In this document: one piece after another, positions 58,580-64,000 of the stretch
Numbering within the stretch: the first letter of the stretch is position 1
Layout of the letters: each line of letters begins with the position of its first letter
NCBI GenBank assembly: GCA_015501055.1
Contig: JADNYV010000007.1
Location: forward strand, 434,001 to 498,000
Reading direction: 5' to 3'
Source: Mucidula mucida
Lineage: Eukaryota > Basidiomycota > Agaricomycetes > Agaricales > Physalacriaceae
DNA: 64,000 bases
Translations under genes and position numbers: made by a program
The notes under the pieces: model-generated
Databases searched by the model: none
Told to the model about the DNA's origin: nothing
The model's input: only the letters and a program-made list of their open reading frames with translations

Positions 58580-58614
58580 GGCGCGCTAAGGCGCGTACTA
58601 TTAGTGGCGCGCGC
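58580..58614 (+). promoter_or_regulatory. Cluster of three GGCGCG elements before the P450 start
   Basis: GGCGCG occurs at about 58580, 58590 and 58606, 22-56 nt upstream of the ATG at 58636. The repetition is visible; a role as a factor site is inference. Confidence 0.3.
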
Positions 58615-58635
58615 ATCTGCAGCTTCCTCGACGAT

Positions 58636-61091
58636 ATGGCAGCGCTGGACCTTCTCTCGATCTCTCTCACCGTCATCTTGACCATCCTGGTCCACGTTTA
58701 CTTGCAGTACATTCGAATGATTCGTCTACCAGGAATTAAGTCGGGTTCCCCCTCCTTTCCCATTTTCACCCGTCGCCTAACGAGATTTTAGAGATGTTCA
58801 AGGCTTCGTTACAATCTTCAGAAATAGCAACCCCTTGTCTACTGTCTTCACGGAAAGTACCAGCTTCGTCCTGGGACAACATCAACTCGCTCTGCTGAAG
58901 TATCGATGTACTGTCCTGTCTTCCTTCAAGTTCTGTAGCTTACTTGTAGGACTCAGTGTACGGTGATAGTGGATGGAACGTGTCCGCCAATGTTTGTCTT
59001 CCTTTCCACTCGCCTCGCTATTCCTCACGCACGATCGGCCCAGATATCAGTCTGGCCTTGGGGACGTATCTCTTTCATTGTAGCTGATCCTGACGTGTGC
59101 AAAGTGGGACCCTATTTTTGTACCTCACATTCGCTGACTGTAGTTAGGACCTCACCACTGATACCTCCCGGTTTCAAAAGCCGCTCAAGCTGTATGAGCC
59201 GGTGACCTTTTTTGGTCCCAACATCCTGGCGGCGGAAGGCCTCGATTGGAAAAGATACAAGAAAATATGTGCCCCAGCTTTCTCCGAGGTATGCATCACC
59301 GGACCATTTGAATTCCGTGAGTCACGCTTTGATAGCGGAATATGAAGATGGTTTGGGATGAGAGCCTTCGAACAATGAACGAGTATTTCGATCACATTCA
59401 GAGCAATGGCGATGGCATCTCTGTTGATAATTTTAGACAGGAAGCAGTCCAGGTTTGTGCTCTCTCTTTCTAAACTGTCATTCTTGAGTCTGATCCAATT
59501 TCAAGGTTACGATACGGGTGATTGCATCTGCTGGTGAGCTGGTTACGCGAGATGAACATCAATGCGCGCGCAATTGAAAACACCTGACAGGGTTTGGAAT
59601 GCGACTTTCCTGGAGTGATCATGACTCCGTGCCCACAGGGCATCGCCTTACAATGGAGGAGACATTTGAGATTGTGGCTCGAGACTCATTCTACAAGATG
59701 ATTTTCCCGGATTGGCTCGGAATCGCCATACCACCACTTAAGCGCGCTAATCTGGCCTTTAACGAGCTCCGGGTCCGTTGCACCAGTACAAACTACATTC
59801 ATTGGTTGATGATGGGGTACAGGCCTATCTAGAAGAAATTATCAAGGAACGCAGATCCAATGGGAGCGTCAACAACGCGAACGATTTGTTCAGTAATCTG
59901 CTTGAAGCTAACATGTGCGAGGTGGAGAACGATGGTACTGGCCGTCTGGATGACTCTGAGCTGATCAGTACGTTGCTGGTGCATGTGTTCTGTGACCAAC
60001 TCACAGTTGAATCCACTATCAAGGTAACGTCTATGTCTTCCTCCTGGCTGGACACGAAGTAAGCGTGCATGCTCGCACAAGAATAAGTGGCACATGCTCA
60101 TAATCACTCTAGACCTCGTCGAATTCATTCGCTTTCGTATTGGCCCTCCTTGCGCTTTACCCGGACGAGCAGGAGAAATTGTACCTCGATATTCTGTCTT
60201 TGTCAGGCAGTGCTCATGGAGAGATGGTCCGTATCATTCGCCTTATGCATATCGTACTGATGCTCCCATTGGCAGGTCTTCGAGAATAGAACGCTGTACA
60301 GACGAACCCTAGCGTAAGCCCCCCATCAACACCTTTTCTCGCAGTCTCATGACGCTTTCAGTGTGTTTTACGAAACCTTGAGACTGTTCCCTCCGGTTCG
60401 TGGTCAACGGACCGCCATGACAAGTACTAAAGTTGGCTGTTTTTTCAGAACATCAATATTCCCAAGCATGCCATCGTTGACACGACTATTCGTGCGCGCA
60501 ATCGCGACGGCCGGACGTTGGATGTCTACTTGCCAAAGGGATCCAATATCATCATGCATCCTCCTGGGATGCACTACGATTGTAAGTCTGCTTTCTTCGC
60601 GGCGGAACACGGTTTGACTGTTCTGATGACAGCAAAGTACTGGAAGGATCCGTACAACTTCGTTCCAGATCGTTTCCTAGAACCTGATTGGCCACGGCAC
60701 GCTTTTTTGCCTTTCAGTCTTGGTAGGCAGCTCATACCTCAACTGCGGTGGATTGCTGATGGCCGTGATAGGCTCGCGATCATGCATCGGTCGAAGGTAA
60801 GCGCTCCCATATCTGTCGAAGTGGGCTCTTTACCATCATGCATCATGATACAGATTCGTTGAGAATTCCATGACTGTGATGATCAACGCCATGGTCATGC
60901 GATACAAGATCGCCGTGTTAAGCGAGGACAGGTACAAATCAGAGTCTTTTTTTGAACGGAGGGAACGAGTCACCAGTGGCGTTTACGGTATCACGCATAC
61001 GTGGGTCATATGCATTTTCTCAGCATCAGCTAACATAGAACACATCTGTAGTCCTCGACGTGTGCCGTTGAAGCTTACGCGGAGACGATGA
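58636..61091 (+). CDS. Cytochrome P450, paralogue of the one at 51416
   Basis: Anchor LLSISLTVILTILVHVYLQY, then PGIKDVQGFVTIFRNSNPL, SFVLGQHQLALLKYR, LYGDSGWNVSAN, ISFIVADPDVCK, FFGPNILAAEGLDWKRYKK, ICAPAFSE, RNMKMVWDES, DLFSNLLEANMC, intact helix I FLLAGHETSS, AVFYETLRLFPP (ExxR), INIPKHAIVDTTIRARNRDG, YLPKGSNIIMHPPGMHYD, DPYNFVPDRF and haem site FSLGSRSCIGRRFVE. Exon structure matches the paralogue almost one to one, including the intron after ETLR...PP. All junctions keep frame. Unlike the paralogue it keeps the acid-alcohol pair, so it should be a competent monooxygenase. Substrate unknown. Confidence 0.92.
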
Positions 61092-61324
61092 ATTGAGAAT
61101 GAAAGGCTGTTCGTGATCAATGTTCGTCTGCCAATGTACTAGTACTATTATTACGACCTTATATGTGCTTCCACTGACTCGGGAACATGGAAGTACGATC
61201 AGTTCTATTCCTACTGGACTGATTTTAGCGCTCTGCATCGCTTGCTGAGTAAATGTGCATCAAGCCAGTGATATTATCACTTAAAAGTTCTCTTCGCCAC
61301 TTCCACACAGCCCACCACAGCACC

Positions 61325-62428
61325 ATGACCACTGTACCTCAAACCCTAGCTGGCTACGTCGCGGTCGTTACAGGAGGGGGAACGGGAATGTAAGTTCGTA
61401 ACTTGAGACTCGGCGTATAGCATTCCTGAGCCAAACTGTTCTAGAGGACGAGCCATTGCGGAAGGACTCAGCTCCCACGGTGCCAAAGTGTACATCGCGA
61501 GTAGGCGCGCTGATACCCTTACTATGAAAGAACACGGGGGATCTCTTGTGCCGTGCGTACACCACCACCGGTCTCTGGCGCTGGCCGGGAACCTAACAGT
61601 ACCGATGTAGATTGGTTATGGATGTGACAAACGAAGATTCGATCAAGAGCGCCGTAAAGAGAGTTGAAGCAGACCACGGGAAGCTTGATATTCTTGTCAA
61701 TAGGTGGGTGCATCCGTATCGTGTGTACTACCGAGTCTGATATTCATTCTACAGCGCGGGACTCGCTTCTCCCGGCAACCGAGGCAGCTTTATACGCGAG
61801 AAGTATACCGCTCGATGAGTGGCGGTGAGCTGATGAACGTGGAGAGCGTGGTTGGCTGGGAGGAGGTGTTCAAGGTCAACGCGATCGCGCCTTTCTTCGT
61901 CGTTCGCGAGTTCTCAAAGCTGCTCATCGCCGCTGCGGAGCAGAGGAACGCGACGGCATCCGTGATCAATGTCTCTAGCAGCGCGGCCAACTTGAATGCC
62001 ACCGTCGTCGGGAACTCGGTACGTATTGCGTCCACTCGCCGCCAGTGAGCTCATCATGTCAGTTTGCGTACGGCCCGTCAAAAGCGGCTCTTGAGCAACT
62101 GTCAAGAGTCATGGCAGCCCAGTTCGCCAAAGAGAACAAAGCAATCCGAGTCAACGTTCTTGCTCCCATCCTGTTCGCGTCCGAAATCGCACCAGCGGAA
62201 CTCATAGAGCCGTACGGGAGTAAGCCCATTCCAGGATTTACTGCGACCATTCCTGCCAAGCGGATCGTGACGTACGCCTTCGAATCGTCGTTCTGCTATA
62301 AGTTATTGAACTGACCATACCACAGAGCAGATGAGATAGCAAAAGCAATTGTGTTTCTGGCTACGGCGGAGTACACGAATGGTGTCGTGCTCGGTATTGA
62401 CGGTGGAGTCCAGCTTGTGAATTCATAG
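61325..62428 (+). CDS. Short-chain dehydrogenase/reductase (one apparent frameshift)
   Basis: Classical SDR. Cofactor motif VTGGGTGIGRAI, then KVYIASRRADTL, MDVTNEDS, LDILVNSAGLASPG, VFKVNAIAPFFVVREF, active-site Ser in VINVSSSAANL, Tyr-x3-Lys in AYGPSKAALEQL, IRVNVLAPILFASE and GVVLGIDGGVQLVNS. Six exons or so; one base is missing in the TTT run at 61789-61791, between NRGSF and TREVYRSMSGG. A GTACGC donor near 62270 gives KRIVTADEIAKAIVFL. It lies directly after the P450s on the same strand and may act on their product. Confidence 0.88.
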
Positions 62429-62615
62429 GTTATCAGTCCTGTATCAAGAATTCTGTGGATTGAAAATTCTACTAGCCCTCTTACTCATCGAGAAAAGAGG
62501 ATGTGTGAACTTTGCTTTGAAGGCGGGTAACAGTACGATTGCGTGATTCTCAGTGCTCAGTGCTCACTAATAACTGCTAAGTGCCGCGAAAAACTACTGT
62601 AACGAGAAGAAAAAA
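62429..62615 (+). other. Short spacer
   Basis: Between the SDR stop and the tRNA. It contains a run of A at 62611-62615, complement of the T run that would terminate Pol III transcription of the tRNA. Confidence 0.45.
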
Positions 62616-62695
62616 GGGCCTCACTGGGAATTGAACCCAGGACCTCCTCGAATAGTCTACCCAAACGAGGAATCATGCGACTAGACCATAAGGCC
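62616..62695 (-). tRNA. tRNA-Pro (anticodon UGG) with 8-nt intron
   Basis: The 80-nt gene folds as a cloverleaf: acceptor GGCCTTA/TGAGGCC, discriminator C, T arm CTGGG-TTCAATT-CCCAG, anticodon stem CCTCG/CGAGG. The anticodon TGG is at 62663-62661. The anticodon loop is 15 nt long; removing 8 nt after position 37 (62652-62659) leaves a 7-nt loop and a 72-nt mature tRNA. A T run follows the 3' end on the minus strand. Intron at the canonical 37/38 site supports a eukaryotic nuclear gene. Confidence 0.93.
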
Positions 62696-63044
62696 GATGA
62701 AGGTTCAGGAACTAAAAGCGTATACATAACATTAATCTCATTTCTGGTTAAGCGCGACGAATTCGCCCAATCATTATGAGTATCGAACACTCCGAATTTC
62801 TAGCGCGCCGCACGCAGAGGCGGACTGTACTCCGGCAACCCGCGGCAGGGACGTTGCAACGGAAAGTCTAGACATCATTAATGCCGGCATCATAGTGATG
62901 TGATTGATGTTGGACTCTTATACTGGTACAACGAGTATCAACATGCACCTTCTCCGCGCCTGAACCGATTTTGTCCTCAAATGTAACGTTCCGCAGATCC
63001 ATTGACACATTCAGAACCAGAAGCACCATTCATTACGTCTAAGC
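62696..63044 (+). other. Intergenic, 349 nt
   Basis: Upstream of the tRNA and of the small acidic protein gene. Nothing else recognised. Confidence 0.5.
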
Positions 63045-63353
63045 ATGGAGTCCGACTTGGACTTGGACTTGGACACCTCGTCGCTGGCAGAGTCGAGCGC
63101 CACGACGACAGGCAGCAGCTACTACATCACCAACTCTCCCCCTTCCTACGATCCCAGCTCATCCTCCGATTGGGATGACATGATACCCGCGCCGCCACGA
63201 GTCCGAGTATCAGAGACCGAAGAGGTTTTCTTCTATTCTCCAGCACCTGGCGTCGTCCGTGAAGAGACACGCAGACACCGACGACGCCACATCACCGTGC
63301 AGCGCACACGCAAAGGCCACATCCACGTCTACGAACCGAGGCTCAGTCAGTAA
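63045..63353 (+). CDS. Small acidic protein of unknown function
   Basis: A 102-residue single-exon frame starting MESDLDLDLDTSS, made by a GACTTG-type tandem repeat. It continues with Ser/Thr/Tyr-rich sequence (SSYYITNSPPSYDPSS), an acidic-aromatic stretch (DWDDMIPAPP) and a basic C-terminus (EETRRHRRRHITVQRTRKG). It has no signal peptide or membrane segment. I do not recognise a family. The composition shifts from acidic to basic along the chain, and codon use looks coding, so I think it is real. Confidence 0.55.
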   Translation: MESDLDLDLDTSSLAESSATTTGSSYYITNSPPSYDPSSSSDWDDMIPAPPRVRVSETEEVFFYSPAPGVVREETRRHRRRHITVQRTRKGHIHVYEPRLSQ

Positions 63354-63536
63354 TAATCCTCAACCTCCGTTCTATTCGGCCCCACTGATCTCGCAGACAG
63401 GTCGCGACTTTTTCCTGATAATAACACTGTGCTTTGCCTCTGCATGTTTCCTCGTATGCCTCATTCGCCCATATGCCATCTTCTGGATAGCAGATGCAAT
63501 TTCATAACACGACAAATCGAGAACATACAACAACAT
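63354..63536 (+). other. Convergent 3' region
   Basis: Between the acidic protein and the Eco1-like gene, which converge. Another frame (63259-63507) overlaps the acidic protein and ends in a hydrophobic stretch; I do not call it. Confidence 0.45.
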
Positions 63537-64000
63537 TCATTCTTCATAAATTCGCATTTCATTCCCTCCCCATCTTCGCATCAGCGCCAGGCCTTCGCCC
63601 GTCGTCTGCGTAAACGCAACCTGTCCCTTGCTCGCGTCCAGCTCACATCCCTCTATAAAAGACTTGGCAGCAGTAGAAAGCAGCTGGCTCGCTATACCCT
63701 GTCTGCGAATGGATTTCGTGACGAATATTCTTGCAATCCCGAGCGCAGTAGGAAGTTGTTCGGGTTGACAAAAGAGACTTGTGTCGACGTGTACAAGGTC
63801 GTCGGTGGATGTGGTGGCATCAGGGGATACAATCGCCATTGCACTCGAAATGCGCTGTGCGAGTACACATCCCACAATTTTCTCTTTATTGGACGTGGAA
63901 GGGAGGAGGAAGAGATACGCTTTGGACACTTGTAGCATCTTGGACTCTATTGGCGGCGAGGATAGTGCTGTGTTGACGATTTTGAGGATAGTAGATAGCT
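63537..64000 (-). CDS. eco1: Eco1/ESCO-type cohesin acetyltransferase, C-terminal part
   Basis: The frame runs off the window's right edge, so the 5' part is missing. Visible: a family-like lead-in (STILKIVNTALSS), KAYLFLLPS, IVGCVLAQRISSAM, a region with LFCQPEQLPTALGIARIFVT, acetyl-CoA motif SIRRQGIASQLLSTAAKSFI, GCELDASKGQVAFTQTTGEG and the end RIYEE. This is the GNAT half of Eco1/ESCO, which acetylates Smc3 to establish sister-chromatid cohesion in S phase. The zinc finger and any PCNA-binding motif would lie beyond the window. No break in the visible part. Confidence 0.88.
   Translation of the reverse strand, partial: LSTILKIVNTALSSPPIESKMLQVSKAYLFLLPSTSNKEKIVGCVLAQRISSAMAIVSPDATTSTDDLVHVDTSLFCQPEQLPTALGIARIFVTKSIRRQGIASQLLSTAAKSFIEGCELDASKGQVAFTQTTGEGLALMRRWGGNEMRIYEE

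Larger units (their letters stand above)
57897..58635 (+). other. Divergent P450 promoter region, 739 nt
   Basis: Shared upstream region of the minus-strand P450 and the next plus-strand P450. It holds a TATA box for the former and a GGCGCG cluster near the latter. Confidence 0.5.

Noticed and set aside
60395..60460. Suspected frameshift in the P450 at 58636 after the ExxR helix
   Set aside because: A GTTCGT...TTTTCAG intron of about 52 nt joins RLFPP to NINIPK, matching the paralogue.
1..64000. CRISPR arrays, insertion sequences, retroelements
   Set aside because: No regularly spaced repeats, terminal repeats, transposase or reverse transcriptase motifs were seen on either strand.

Overview
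This window looks like a gene-dense stretch of nuclear DNA from a mushroom-forming basidiomycete (Agaricomycete). The genes are split by many 47-60 nt GT-AG introns. The protein families are fungal: Vac1, Smi1/Knr4, an RTA1-type membrane protein, GH55 and GH5 glucanases, DUF3455, an Eaf1/Vid21-like HSA-SANT protein, several cytochrome P450s and an Agaricomycete-type 7TM protein. The one tRNA is a eukaryotic tRNA-Pro(UGG) with an 8-nt anticodon-loop intron. I support 28 protein genes (two cut by the window edges, one very small) and one tRNA. Nothing suggests a transposon, virus, CRISPR array or bacterial DNA. All gene models come from reading frames, splice signals and family resemblance recalled from knowledge; no search was run.

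Layout. 0-17 kb is housekeeping: Vac1 C-terminus (+), then on the minus strand ketoacid CoA-transferase, a P-loop ATPase, an RTA1-like protein, cryptochrome-DASH, a divergent casein kinase 1, twinfilin and a short-chain dehydrogenase, with one very small plus-strand ORF between the last two. 17-27 kb has an ABCC transporter (+), an OTT_1508-like deaminase (-) and Smi1/Knr4 (+). 28-45 kb carries GH47 mannosidase, a tail-anchored old-yellow-enzyme-like oxidoreductase, a DUF3455 secreted protein, a membrane-anchored aldehyde dehydrogenase, Eaf1/Vid21 and a membrane-anchored GH5 glucanase, all on plus. 44.7-51 kb has a tiny ATPase-inhibitor-like protein, an NmrA-like protein and a GH55 glucanase. 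51.4-62.4 kb is a possible oxidative-metabolism cluster: three P450s, a 7TM protein and an SDR. The right edge has tRNA-Pro, a small acidic protein and the C-terminus of Eco1-type acetyltransferase.

Two patterns cut across the genes. First, twelve positions in nine genes need exactly one extra base to restore a conserved reading frame, always in the same direction and mostly at short homopolymers or simple repeats. This is best explained by systematic single-base deletions in the assembly, although real decay is not excluded. The other genes read through cleanly. Second, splicing is unusual: exons of 3, 5, 5 and 7 nt are needed to keep conserved family motifs, and three introns use GC-AG boundaries. 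One P450 has a normal haem site but a degenerate helix I oxygen-activation motif.

Cell-wall themes recur (Smi1/Knr4, GH5, GH55, GH47), but the genes are not adjacent enough to call a cluster.
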